DNA of 64,000 nucleotides from positions 372,001 to 436,000 of the forward strand of contig NZ_JABBYO010000003.1 in the NCBI RefSeq assembly GCF_012958305.1. The letters run 5' to 3'. The DNA is from Tautonia rosea. GTDB taxonomy: Bacteria; Planctomycetota; Planctomycetia; Isosphaerales; Isosphaeraceae. Positions within the stretch are counted from its first letter, which is position 1. Each line of letters begins with the position of its first letter. This document shows, in pieces, positions 1 through 8,959 of the stretch. The translations under genes and the position numbers were made by a program. The notes under the pieces were generated by a model that was not told where the DNA came from, made no database searches, and was given only the letters and a program-made list of their open reading frames with translations.

Positions 1-550
1 GATCACCTGATTCCAGGAATCGCGCGAAGAGCAGGCTTGCCACGATCCAGAACAGGAGCAACGGTAGCTCCATGGTGATGAGGCCGCCGTGGGCGAGCAG
101 ATTTGGGCTGAAGGCGAAGATCAGGGCGGCCATTGCGGCGGCGTTCGGACCGTAAACGCGTCTGGCCCAGAACGCGGTGACGAGAAACGCAGCGAGCCAG
201 ATCCAGAGGGCTCCGAGTCGGAGGACCGGCAGCAAGGCAGCCTGATGGGTGATCGGGTCGTCGATCCAGTCCCCTCGGCCGATCAGGTCGAGCACCCAGA
301 GGGTGGGGGCTTGCTGGAGCCTGAGGAAGGTCATCGGCGATCCCATCCGGCCGATCGTTTCCAGATCGCCTGTGCGCCACCAATGGGCGGCCAGCTCCAG
401 GTATGCGACCTCGTCGTAGGTGGCCGAGGTTTGTCCGAGGCCATGAATCAAGAGTCCCAGGCCGAGGGCGGCCGCCATCAGGCAGACCCCGATCCAGGCC
501 CAGTTGCGAACGGTCAAACAGTCGTACGGTGGTCTCATCACGTCGGGCAT
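1..550 (-). CDS. GT-C family glycosyltransferase (ArnT/PMT, GT39-like), C-terminus cut off by window edge
   Basis: The reading frame is open from an ATG at 550 to the window edge, giving the first 183 residues. Residues 19-37 form a hydrophobic segment, followed by TSATYDEVAYLELAAHWW with D46-E47. An acidic pair just after the first membrane segment is the hallmark of lipid-phosphosugar-dependent GT-C transferases such as ArnT and PMT. Two more hydrophobic segments follow (LGALWIWLAAFLVTAFW and ELPLLLFWIVASLLF). Family knowledge suggests sugar transfer from a polyprenyl-phosphate sugar on the periplasmic face of the membrane; substrate and acceptor cannot be told. It starts 24 bases after the stop of the Gfo/Idh/MocA-like gene on the same strand, so the two are probably one transcript. 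An in-frame ATG four codons later is an alternative start. Confidence 0.7.
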   Translation of the reverse strand, partial: MPDVMRPPYDCLTVRNWAWIGVCLMAAALGLGLLIHGLGQTSATYDEVAYLELAAHWWRTGDLETIGRMGSPMTFLRLQQAPTLWVLDLIGRGDWIDDPITHQAALLPVLRLGALWIWLAAFLVTAFWARRVYGPNAAAMAALIFAFSPNLLAHGGLITMELPLLLFWIVASLLFARFLESGD

Positions 551-574
551 CCTGCCTACGGTGGCTTCCTCACC

Positions 575-1510
575 TCACCACTCGAAGACTCGACTGGATC
601 GTTCCAGATCGCGTAACTCATTGAGGTCCGGGACCAGCGACTGCTCCCCTCGGACCCGACGCAAGACGTGGTCGATCAACAGGGAGGTCGCCGACCCGCC
701 AGGGATCGGCTCTCGGACAAGGTCCTTTCCAAGGGACCACTGCAAGCGTCCTGATCGGTCGATCCAGGCCCGCCCGCGCTCGGTTTCAAGGCGAAGCCTG
801 ACTCCTTCCGTGGCTCCCTCGGAGTCGGATGTCCCAGAGACGAGGCTGAGCCGAGCCGTTGCCCCCCCGGAAAAGGCGATCGAAACGACCCGGACTCGAC
901 GGTCTGGTCGATCGGATCGGCGGACGAGTCTCGCGTCGCGGGGATTCGCCTGGACGAGGGCCCGGCAGCGGTCGATCAGACCGATGGCGGCATCGGCAAG
1001 AGACGAGCGATTGACGTCGGTTGAGGATGCGTTCGATCCGTCGACGAGCCCTTTGACCAGGACCCGACGAGCCGGTCCCAGTTCGGTGGCGAGCAGCTCG
1101 CGCAAGCGAAGCATCTCCGGCGCGAAGCGGCCGGTCAACTCGGTCATCACGAGGGGAGGCTGGTTGGTGGAGGTTTGGTTCAATCGGCTCAGCTCGTCGA
1201 GCGTTGCGAGGTGGCCGGCGGCGGAAAAGACGGGCTTGCCTCGATCGATCGCGACCCGGAGCGGCCAGGGGCCAAACCACAGAGGATCGAGCAGGAAGAC
1301 GACCTCGACATCAGGACGTTCGATCAGCAGGGTCAAGCCCTCGACCGCGTCGCATCCGATCCGGTCGGCCTCGGCCTCGGCGCGGTGGGCCACGGCATCG
1401 CAGACGGCCACGACCCGAGCCCTTCCTCCGGGACGAACCAGGGCAGACCGGTAGCGTTCGGTCCATTGGCGGCCGAGGCCGATGATTCCGATCCGGACTT
1501 CGTTCGTCAC
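575..1510 (-). CDS. Gfo/Idh/MocA-like oxidoreductase family protein
   Basis: About 311 residues. The N-terminus reads VRIGIIGLGRQW, the dinucleotide-binding Rossmann glycine motif, then a region matching the usual layout (VVAVCDAVAHRAEAEADRIG, then RPDVEVVFLLDP, then DRGKPVFSAAGHLAT). This corresponds to the NAD-binding half of Gfo/Idh/MocA proteins. The normally catalytic EKP motif is not clear: the equivalent stretch reads DRGKPVFSAAG. It is also shorter than typical members (330-400 residues), so enzymatic activity is uncertain. The frame extends upstream to a TTG at 1546; I chose the GTG at 1510, which sits just before the Rossmann strand, but a TTG at 1525 with a GGAG eight bases upstream is equally possible. 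The truncated glycosyltransferase gene follows 24 bases downstream, so a role in sugar or glycan metabolism is a guess from context. Confidence 0.65.
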   Translation of the reverse strand: MTNEVRIGIIGLGRQWTERYRSALVRPGGRARVVAVCDAVAHRAEAEADRIGCDAVEGLTLLIERPDVEVVFLLDPLWFGPWPLRVAIDRGKPVFSAAGHLATLDELSRLNQTSTNQPPLVMTELTGRFAPEMLRLRELLATELGPARRVLVKGLVDGSNASSTDVNRSSLADAAIGLIDRCRALVQANPRDARLVRRSDRPDRRVRVVSIAFSGGATARLSLVSGTSDSEGATEGVRLRLETERGRAWIDRSGRLQWSLGKDLVREPIPGGSATSLLIDHVLRRVRGEQSLVPDLNELRDLERSSRVFEW

Positions 1511-1929
1511 GCCCGACTCGCTCAACGCTCCTGCTCCTGTCGTCAACGCGTCCTGGGTGGGCCGATTATTGCCGGGAATGGCTCATTCGCCTAGTCGGAC
1601 TCGGGACTCGCTCATTCAATCCATGTTGGAAGAATTCGGAGGGAGGCCACGGATCGTATTTGCTGGCCGTCGAAGAATTCCGTAAAATGAGTCTTTGATC
1701 CGCCAATCCTTGTTGCCTGGCGAACGTTCAAGGCCTTCGATCCGTATTCTTCTCAAAGAGCACGGGTCTGGAATGCTCGACGATCCGGTGCGGCGAGGAT
1801 AAACTTCCTGCACGATTCCCCCCTTGATTGGTTCGTGCTCGCCCGCCCCCGCGTTCCCCCCTTTGGTTTGCTCGTTCTGCCGACCATCGCGCGCCCCCCG
1901 CCAGGCACCGAGAGCCAGGTGACGAGACT
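1511..1929. other. Intergenic region between divergent genes
   Basis: This region separates the leftward Gfo/Idh/MocA-like gene from the rightward resB-ccsA pair, so it should hold promoters for both directions. I see locally AT-richer sequence around 1660-1760 but no convincing -35/-10 pair. The open frame running rightward from 1828 is a non-coding upstream extension of resB. No RNA gene is evident. Confidence 0.4.
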
Positions 1930-4377
1930 ATGGCAACCGTGTCCAAGAAGCCGTCCTCCCCATCGCCGAAGCCCCGAGGCCAGAAGAAGGACGGGTCGGA
2001 TCGCAGCGATGAAGGCCCGATCCTCCGCGCCTTCAATGCGATTTACCGCTTCCTCGCCTCGTTGAAACTGGCGATTTTCAGCCTTTCCACGCTGGTGATC
2101 GTCCTGACGATTGGCATGTTCTACGAGCGAAGCTACGGCAACGCCGCGCTTCAGCAGTATTTTTACCGGACCTGGTGGTTCGGTCTCTTGCTGGCCATGC
2201 TCGGGATCAACATTCTGTGCGCAGCCACCATCCGGTTCCCCTGGAAAAAGCGGCAGACGGGATTCGTCGTGACCCATGCGGGTCTGCTCGTGGTGCTGGT
2301 CGGGTCGTGGTTCAGTTTCCGGACTGGCGACGAGGGTCAGGTTGCGATGTCCGAGGGAGATTCCTCGACCGCCCTGGTTCGGATCAACGACTATACCCTG
2401 CGAGTGCAGTCGGTCGATGAGGCTTCGCAGCGCAGCGTCCAGTCCTTGCTCCGAGATATCTTTACGGAAATTTCGAAGGATCACGAGCACAGCGAAGGAG
2501 CCGAGGACGAAGGGTTTCACAACCTGCAAGATCAGATCGCCCGCCTGAGTCGCGATCCGGCTCCGAATCCTGCTGCCCTGCGTGATTTGGCGCGGATGTC
2601 GGCCATGCCCGGGTCTTACCGGGAGGATCTGGAAACGCTAGCGTCCCGGATTGAAGGGCAGTCGTACGCCTTCCGGTTCTTCCCCGGCCCGAGACAGTGG
2701 GAGGAGGGACGATCCGAAGTCTTGACTCGCCCGGATGATCCGTTCGAGCTGAAGGTCACGTCGTTCCTGCCCTCGGCCATCGGTCAGCGCATTGCCGAGC
2801 CCTCAGCGCGGGGAGTGCCAATGATCAAGGCTCGGATGGAAATGACGCCGCCGAATATGCTCAGCCCGATGGATCCCTTCGCCGATCAGTTCGTGATCGA
2901 CGAGAACCGCTGGATCGCCGCCAACGACCTGTTCAAGCGGACGGTCCAGGCGCTCCCCCCGGCGGCCCGCCTGGTCTTCCAGCATGTCAAGGGAGGGATT
3001 GAAGGGCGTGAGGCGGCCAACGACTTCCTGGACGTACCCGAAAACGGCACCGTTGAGAGTGCTCGATTGCACTACGAGGACGATACGGGTCGGACCCAGA
3101 CCGTCGCGTTCTTCCCGGCCACCGAGAGCTGGGTGTTCCCCGATGGCACCGAGGCCAAGGGGCGAACGGCCACCCTTCCGAACAGCGATCTGAAGGTGAC
3201 CTATAACCTTTCCGGCTCGCTCAACGACACGAGTATTTTCGACCGACTCCGATCGGCGAGGTTCGATGTCAGACCGAGTGGTCGAGACGCACCCGCGCGG
3301 CCAATTACCCTTGGCAGCTTCCTGCTGGCGATCGTCGAGAACACGAAGGACGATCAGATGCCGCTGGCCGAGTTCGCTGTCTCGAAGGGGGACGGGCCCG
3401 AGGTGATTCACTGGGCCGTGCCGATCCCGTCGGCCGCCCTTCCTCCGATGAGCTTTGAGGCGACGGAACAGCCGAACCTGTATCAGCCGGCTCCTTCCTT
3501 GATTCGAATCGGCTACTACAAGCCGTTACAGTTCGAGGAGGGCATGCAAGGGTTGAAGGGGTCGATCGAGGTGCTCGGCGTCGGTGAGAATCGGCTCTAC
3601 TATCGGGCCCTCAATGCAGAAGGGATTCAGAATAAAGGTGAGCTGAAGCTCGGCGAGAACGTCGAGACCTTCGGCGGAGAAAACCGAGCGATGCAAGCCT
3701 CGCTCGCGGTTGACGAGTTCTATGACTCGGCCATGCCCCGATTTACCTACGTGTACCGGGAACTCCCTGTTTCGCAGGCGGGTCAAGGGGTTCCGGCAGC
3801 CCGGGTGAAGATCACCCATCGGGGAGAGAGTGATGACCGCTGGGTCTTGCTCTCGACGACCCCCTCGTTGAAGCCAAACCCGAGTGCTGTCGAGACGTTC
3901 AACTTCGACCGGGCTACGTACAACGTTTCCTACGACATGGACCGCGGCGAATTGCCCTTCTCGCTTCGTTTGATCGACTTCCGCCGCCGCTTCGATCCCG
4001 GCACCCGGCAGCCGAGTCACTACGAAAGCGATGTCTTGCTCTACGACCAGGAGCAAGGGATCGACGGCGAGCTGGTGACGATCTCGATGAACGAGCCGCT
4101 TTCGCACCGCGGTTACACGTTCTACCAGTCGAGCTTCAATCCGCCGACCAATTCGAGCGGTGAATTCGTCTCAATCTTTCAGGTGCGATACGACCCGACC
4201 TGGCAGATTATTTACATCGGCTGTCTGATGGTGGTTCTGGGGACGTTCCTTCAGTTCTATATGCGTGCCGGTATCTTCACTGATGGCGGCAAGCGAGAAC
4301 GGGAACGAGCACTCAGGAAAGGCCAGGATCCGGGGGAGGCTCCCCCCAAGCCTGCTGAAGACGACGACCTGTTATAA
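1930..4377 (+). CDS. resB: Cytochrome c biogenesis protein ResB family
   Basis: 815 residues. Three membrane segments lie near the N-terminus (about 44-64, 82-101, 111-130) and one near the C-terminus (about 758-778), with some 620 residues of extracytoplasmic domain between. H116 in the third segment (FVVTHAGLLVVLVGSW) matches the conserved heme-ligand position of ResB/Ccs1, and the periplasmic SHRGYTFYQSSF near the last helix is a family signature. ResB works with CcsA in System II: it carries heme across the membrane and presents reduced apocytochrome c for thioether attachment. Many ResB proteins are 400-550 residues, so the periplasmic part here is enlarged. The start was set at the ATG at 1930 because the upstream in-frame part is arginine/proline-rich filler. 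ccsA follows after 141 bases on the same strand. Confidence 0.88.
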   Translation: MATVSKKPSSPSPKPRGQKKDGSDRSDEGPILRAFNAIYRFLASLKLAIFSLSTLVIVLTIGMFYERSYGNAALQQYFYRTWWFGLLLAMLGINILCAATIRFPWKKRQTGFVVTHAGLLVVLVGSWFSFRTGDEGQVAMSEGDSSTALVRINDYTLRVQSVDEASQRSVQSLLRDIFTEISKDHEHSEGAEDEGFHNLQDQIARLSRDPAPNPAALRDLARMSAMPGSYREDLETLASRIEGQSYAFRFFPGPRQWEEGRSEVLTRPDDPFELKVTSFLPSAIGQRIAEPSARGVPMIKARMEMTPPNMLSPMDPFADQFVIDENRWIAANDLFKRTVQALPPAARLVFQHVKGGIEGREAANDFLDVPENGTVESARLHYEDDTGRTQTVAFFPATESWVFPDGTEAKGRTATLPNSDLKVTYNLSGSLNDTSIFDRLRSARFDVRPSGRDAPARPITLGSFLLAIVENTKDDQMPLAEFAVSKGDGPEVIHWAVPIPSAALPPMSFEATEQPNLYQPAPSLIRIGYYKPLQFEEGMQGLKGSIEVLGVGENRLYYRALNAEGIQNKGELKLGENVETFGGENRAMQASLAVDEFYDSAMPRFTYVYRELPVSQAGQGVPAARVKITHRGESDDRWVLLSTTPSLKPNPSAVETFNFDRATYNVSYDMDRGELPFSLRLIDFRRRFDPGTRQPSHYESDVLLYDQEQGIDGELVTISMNEPLSHRGYTFYQSSFNPPTNSSGEFVSIFQVRYDPTWQIIYIGCLMVVLGTFLQFYMRAGIFTDGGKRERERALRKGQDPGEAPPKPAEDDDLL

Positions 4378-4518
4378 GCCAACACCAACGACCTTGAGAG
4401 GCCCCGGCCGCGCCCGACCTTTCCCCCCATCCGGGATGCCGCACCATCGCGGCTCCCGGCCCGCCTTCGAGGCGACGGACCCGCTCTCCCCACTCCCCAA
4501 AGAAAGGCGACCGGACCC

Positions 4519-7386
4519 ATGAGCATGCTCCGCAGTCCTGCCAGGACCTGGATCGGCCTGGCGATGGCCCTCGCGACGCTGGCCGCCCCGAGCGTGTCGA
4601 GGGGTCAGACCGAGGGATCTTCCTCCCCCCAGACCGCACCGGCAGAATCGGCCTATCAGGCGCTTGGGCGCTTGGTTCTGATGCACGAAGGCCGCCGCAA
4701 GCCGCTCGACACCGTCGCCCGGCAAGAGGTGAAGGCCGTCACCGGTCGGCAATCATTCGAGCCGATCGGCCCTGACGGAACGACCGGACCCGAGTGGGGA
4801 CCCGTCGCCGCCCTGTTCAGCTGGTCCAATGCGCCGGACTTCTGGGACGATCAGCGGTTCATCCTGGCCGAGTACCTTCCGTTGCGGCGGATGCTCCTGT
4901 CCAGTTCGATCGATTCCGTCCTGCGAGCCGTGGTTGACGATCCCGAGACTTCCGAAGGACTGAAGCAGCGCGTTCAGTCCATCCTGGATCGCAAGGCCAC
5001 GACCGAAGGGCCGGACGGGATCGCCACGGTCGACGAGCTGAAGTCGATTGCCCGCGATGCTGGGCTGCCTGATGCGCTTCAGGACCCGGTGGAGGCCTTG
5101 GCCCATCGCATTGACGGGCACGAGAAATTCCTCTCTCCTCGCGAGCTGGAAGAGGCGACCGTTCCGATCAAGGGTCGTCAGGTCCGCTTTGATCAGTGGT
5201 ACATTGATATCGCCATGCGGTCGCGGCCTGATCCGAAAACGAATATCCCACCGACGCTGAGCACTCTGGAAAAGAAGGTGGGCGAGGTCTTCAACCGACT
5301 GACCCGCTACCAGGCGATCCGAGGCGATCACGGGTCGGGGATGCTCGGCGCCGAGGTCAATGTCGATCGTCTTGTCCCTCGACCGGCCAATGCGAAGTAC
5401 ATTGAATTCCTGGGCCTGGTTCGTGAAAAGTACGACGCGTTTGTCGAAGGCAACAAAGACGAACTCAATCTTCCGTCGATTGATCGTGTTAAGCGAGACA
5501 TGCGGGACGTGAAGGTCATCACGCTCGAAGCTCCTGGCGGCCAGGAGTTCCGGCTTGACCAGTTCCTTGCCGTGCTGGTTGACGTGCCGGGAGCAGACTT
5601 CAATCCGGTTGAACGGGATGCCCTCTCGACGTTGGCCGAGTATTACGGCGACCTCCCGGCCGAGGATCGTAAAGTCCCCGGCACCGATGACGACGCCGAT
5701 GAACAACTTCAGGCATGGCTCATGGCCGATGCCGACTGGGCCCCAGTGGCCCTGATCCTTGAGAGTGACCTCGGCCAACTGGCCCAGGCCGGCTACGACC
5801 GCGATGAACTGAACCGCTTCCGCGAGGCGATTCTCGCCGCAAAGGAAACCGAGGCCGATGAGCCAGGGTCGCTCGCCGCGGAGCAAGCCGAAGCCGTGGT
5901 GGCCTCCACCCGTGCTCTCGCCGCCGACCTGAGCACTTATCCGACCGTCGCCGAGGTCGATCGTGAGGTTCACTACAATACGTTTGCACCCTTCTACAAG
6001 GCTCCGACGTATTATGGCCTTGGCTTTGCCTTGCTCGGGCTCTGCCTGATGATCGGTACGATCAGTGGTGGAGCGGCTGGCACCATTCGCAAGTCGTTGT
6101 ACGGTCTGGGGCTCCTCGGCCTGGTGGGTGGCATCGGGCTGGAGATTTACGGCTTTGCGTTACGGATCCTGATCTCGGGTTGGGCTCCGGTGACGAACTT
6201 GTACGAGACGGTGATCTGGGTTGCGCTCATCGCCGCGGTGATCGGTCTGGTCCTCGAAGCCATTTACCGGAGAGTCTATCCGGCGGCCGCGGCGGCCGGA
6301 GTGGCGATGCTCTGCACGATCATCGCAGCGAATGCTCAGAGCGTCTTGAATCCGAACATCGAGGCTCTGAACCCGATCTTGCGGAGCAACTACTGGCTGA
6401 CGATCCACGTCATTACCATCGTCTCAAGTTATGCCGCGTTTGCCCTGGCCCTGGGGCTGGGTCTGATCGGAACCTGGTTCTACCTGACCGCTCCTTATCG
6501 TCGCGATGTGGGAATGGGTGAACTGTCCCGTCCCTTGATGGCGGTGCCGGTGCTGGCGGGACTCGGAACGGTAGGAATCTATGGGTCGTACAATGGCTGG
6601 GCCTCGGCTTCGGAGTCGATGATCTCGCTCTGGGGCCTTGGGATTTCGGGAGCCGACATCCTGTTCTTCGGCGGTTGGGCCCTGGCGGCCGCTGGGATTG
6701 CCGTGATGGTGATGGTCCTGAGTGGTCTTCTTGGCGAGGTCATTGCCCGACTTACCTTGCGAAATCAACGTGCTTCGGCCGCTGAAGGAACTACAACGTC
6801 AGCTGAGGCAACTGTTGAGGCCGTCTCTAGCGAAGGCGGCGGCACGGCCACGCTTACCCGTCCGAGCATTGCCGCCATCAAGGCCCGCAACGCCGAGATG
6901 TACGGCCACGGCGGAGACGACCCCCGCGAGCGGGCCATGCGAGACCGGGCCGAACAGGTCAAGCCAATCTCCAGCTTCGTCTATCGGGCCTTGCAGGTGG
7001 GTGTCTTGCTCGTGGCTGCGGGCACGATTCTCGGCGGCGTCTGGGCCGACTACTCGTGGGGTCGCTTCTGGGGCTGGGACCCGAAGGAAGTCTCTGCGCT
7101 CATCACGCTGCTCGTCTACCTGATTCCGCTGCACGGCCGGTTCGCCGGCTGGATCGGGAGTTTTGGCATGACGATGGCTGCGGTCCTCTGCTTCAACTCG
7201 GTCCTGATGGCCTGGTACGGTGTTAACTTCCTGCTCGGTGTCGGCCTTCATAGCTATGGCTTCGCCGAGGGAGGAAACCAGGGGGCGGTCTTGCTGTCGG
7301 CTCTGGTCGTCAGCTCACTGGCCTTCGGAGCCATCTGGCGCCGCTCGCTCGCCAAGCGGGAGATCACGCCGACTGTCGCTGCGTGA
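4519..7386 (+). CDS. ccsA: Cytochrome c biogenesis protein CcsA/ResC with long extracytoplasmic N-terminal domain
   Basis: 955 residues. A signal sequence (about 1-30) is followed by roughly 465 soluble residues and then a polytopic membrane domain from about residue 497. The heme-handling tryptophan-rich motif WGRFWGWD is at 847-854, followed by PKEVSALITLLVYLIPLH with a conserved His; another expected His is in WLTIHVITIVSSYAAF. These define CcsA/ResC, the partner of ResB in heme export and ligation to CXXCH sites. The soluble N-terminal region begins with a stretch reading GRRKPLDTVARQEVKAVTG and has no similarity that I can name beyond CcsA homologues with the same extension. A loop of about 100 polar residues precedes the last conserved helices. 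It lies directly downstream of resB and is probably co-transcribed with it. Confidence 0.9.
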   Translation: MSMLRSPARTWIGLAMALATLAAPSVSRGQTEGSSSPQTAPAESAYQALGRLVLMHEGRRKPLDTVARQEVKAVTGRQSFEPIGPDGTTGPEWGPVAALFSWSNAPDFWDDQRFILAEYLPLRRMLLSSSIDSVLRAVVDDPETSEGLKQRVQSILDRKATTEGPDGIATVDELKSIARDAGLPDALQDPVEALAHRIDGHEKFLSPRELEEATVPIKGRQVRFDQWYIDIAMRSRPDPKTNIPPTLSTLEKKVGEVFNRLTRYQAIRGDHGSGMLGAEVNVDRLVPRPANAKYIEFLGLVREKYDAFVEGNKDELNLPSIDRVKRDMRDVKVITLEAPGGQEFRLDQFLAVLVDVPGADFNPVERDALSTLAEYYGDLPAEDRKVPGTDDDADEQLQAWLMADADWAPVALILESDLGQLAQAGYDRDELNRFREAILAAKETEADEPGSLAAEQAEAVVASTRALAADLSTYPTVAEVDREVHYNTFAPFYKAPTYYGLGFALLGLCLMIGTISGGAAGTIRKSLYGLGLLGLVGGIGLEIYGFALRILISGWAPVTNLYETVIWVALIAAVIGLVLEAIYRRVYPAAAAAGVAMLCTIIAANAQSVLNPNIEALNPILRSNYWLTIHVITIVSSYAAFALALGLGLIGTWFYLTAPYRRDVGMGELSRPLMAVPVLAGLGTVGIYGSYNGWASASESMISLWGLGISGADILFFGGWALAAAGIAVMVMVLSGLLGEVIARLTLRNQRASAAEGTTTSAEATVEAVSSEGGGTATLTRPSIAAIKARNAEMYGHGGDDPRERAMRDRAEQVKPISSFVYRALQVGVLLVAAGTILGGVWADYSWGRFWGWDPKEVSALITLLVYLIPLHGRFAGWIGSFGMTMAAVLCFNSVLMAWYGVNFLLGVGLHSYGFAEGGNQGAVLLSALVVSSLAFGAIWRRSLAKREITPTVAA

Positions 7387-7416
7387 TGCGTCGGCCTTCA
7401 CCATGAAAACCTCGAA

Positions 7417-7462
7417 CACGGCCCACAGGTCCCTCGAATTTCGAGCGGGCCGGTGGGCCGTG
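7417..7462 (+). terminator. Long hairpin after ccsA
   Basis: CACGGCCCAC at 7417-7426 pairs perfectly with GTGGGCCGTG at 7453-7462, and inner bases (GG with CC, and a CTCGAA/TTCGAG core) extend the stem. It lies 31 bases after the ccsA stop. There is no U tract, so it could be a factor-assisted terminator or an mRNA-stabilising 3' end. Confidence 0.5.
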
Positions 7463-7533
7463 TCGCTTGAAATTGAAGGAGACTCATCCATTTTGATGAT
7501 GTCTCCTCGATCCTTCTTCGGAGCTTGCCTGCT

Positions 7534-8937
7534 GTGCCTGAGTCTCCGACCGCTCCGCTTGTCCTCATCAGTGCGGTGGGCCTTACCCCGAGGCTTTTCC
7601 CGCATGCTCCCCGACTGACGACGCTTGCCCGAAGCAGTTGGAGTCGGCCCGTGCAGGACACCGTACCCGCGGTGACCTGCACGGCTCAGGCGACCTTGCT
7701 CTCGGGACGCTCGCCTCAGCATCACGGGATCGTCGGGAACGGTTGGCTGTTCCGAGAGACGCAAGAGGTTCGCTTCTGGCAGCAGTCGCGGTCCCTCGTT
7801 CAGGCGGAGTTGCTTGAGGAGGTCGCTCGATCTCGGGCCAGAAGTCACGGTCGGCCCTTCCGCGTGGCCAAGCTGTTCTGGTGGTTCAATCAGGGGGCGG
7901 ATGTCGACATCAGCGTCACTCCCAAGCCGCTCTATGGGGCTGATGGGAGCAAGGTCTTTGGCATCTGGGGATCGCCTCCCGAGTTGCCGGCTCGCCTTGA
8001 GGCGAAACTCGGCCCGTTCCCATTTCCGTCCTTCTGGGGACCGATGGCTGGCTTGCCCGCAACCCAGTGGATTGCCCGATGTGCAGCCGAGGTTCTGGCC
8101 GCGGAACACCCGGATCTGACCCTCGTTTATCTTCCCCACCTTGACTACGACCCTCAACGGTTCGGTCCCTCGGGCTGCGACATGCCCCGTCTGGTCGGTG
8201 AACTGGATGAGGCGGCTGCTCCGTTGCTCGATGCGGCGAATGCGGCCGGAGCCCAGGTCTGGGTCTTCGGCGAGTACGGTCACTGCGATGTGTCCAGGCC
8301 GATCCTTCCCAATCGTGTGCTCCGGGAGGCGGGCTTGGTCTCGGTCCGTCCGGGTCCCTTCGGCGATCAGGTCGAGCTGTTCCAGAGTCGGGCCTTCGCG
8401 GTTTGCGACCATCAACTCGCACATGTTTATGTGCGCAGAGCCGATGATATTCCTCGCGTTCGCGAGCTGATGGCGGCGCTCCCCGGGGTCGATCATGTTT
8501 ATGCTGGCGACGACCGGGCCGAGATCGAGCTCGATCATCCTCGGTCGGGGGAGATCGTTGTACTTTCCGAACCGGATGCTTGGTTCGCCTATCCCTTCTG
8601 GCTTGATGGGACGCAGGCACCCGACTACGCCCGCACGGTCGATATTCATCGCAAGCCCGGTTACGACCCATGCGAATTGGTTTTTGACCCGAAGCTCACC
8701 TTCCCCAAATTCAAGGCAATGCGCCGGTTGGTCCAGAAAAAGCTTGGGTTCCGGACCTTGATGGACCTGATCTCACTCGACCCTTCCCTCGTTAAGGGGA
8801 GCCACGGCCGACCGGCTGATCAAGAGGATTCTCGACCGATCCTGATTGGGCAAGGTCCGGAGCCAACCAACACAAACGCCGTGCCGATGACTTCCGTCCG
8901 CGACCTGATCATCAACGCGCTCGAACTTGCCGAGTAA
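7534..8937 (+). CDS. Alkaline phosphatase / nucleotide pyrophosphatase superfamily protein
   Basis: About 467 residues from a GTG at 7534 that has a GGAG ten bases upstream; a TTG at 7525 is the only earlier option. The N-terminus PLVLISAVGLTPRLF and DTVPAVTCTAQATLLSGRSPQHHGIVGNGW fit the metal-site layout of type I phosphodiesterase/nucleotide pyrophosphatases, with the nucleophile Thr within VTCTAQATLLSG. Later VYLPHLDYDPQRFGPS and VWVFGEYGHCDVSRP supply Asp and His ligands typical of the fold. No signal peptide is visible, so it is probably cytoplasmic. Proteins like this occur in Ebo-type gene clusters (EboF-like), but none of the other ebo genes is adjacent here, so the substrate is unknown. 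It converges on the PTE-family gene with 22 bases between them. Confidence 0.75.
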   Translation: MPESPTAPLVLISAVGLTPRLFPHAPRLTTLARSSWSRPVQDTVPAVTCTAQATLLSGRSPQHHGIVGNGWLFRETQEVRFWQQSRSLVQAELLEEVARSRARSHGRPFRVAKLFWWFNQGADVDISVTPKPLYGADGSKVFGIWGSPPELPARLEAKLGPFPFPSFWGPMAGLPATQWIARCAAEVLAAEHPDLTLVYLPHLDYDPQRFGPSGCDMPRLVGELDEAAAPLLDAANAAGAQVWVFGEYGHCDVSRPILPNRVLREAGLVSVRPGPFGDQVELFQSRAFAVCDHQLAHVYVRRADDIPRVRELMAALPGVDHVYAGDDRAEIELDHPRSGEIVVLSEPDAWFAYPFWLDGTQAPDYARTVDIHRKPGYDPCELVFDPKLTFPKFKAMRRLVQKKLGFRTLMDLISLDPSLVKGSHGRPADQEDSRPILIGQGPEPTNTNAVPMTSVRDLIINALELAE

Positions 8938-8959
8938 TCTCGGTTCGATTGGGTGATCA

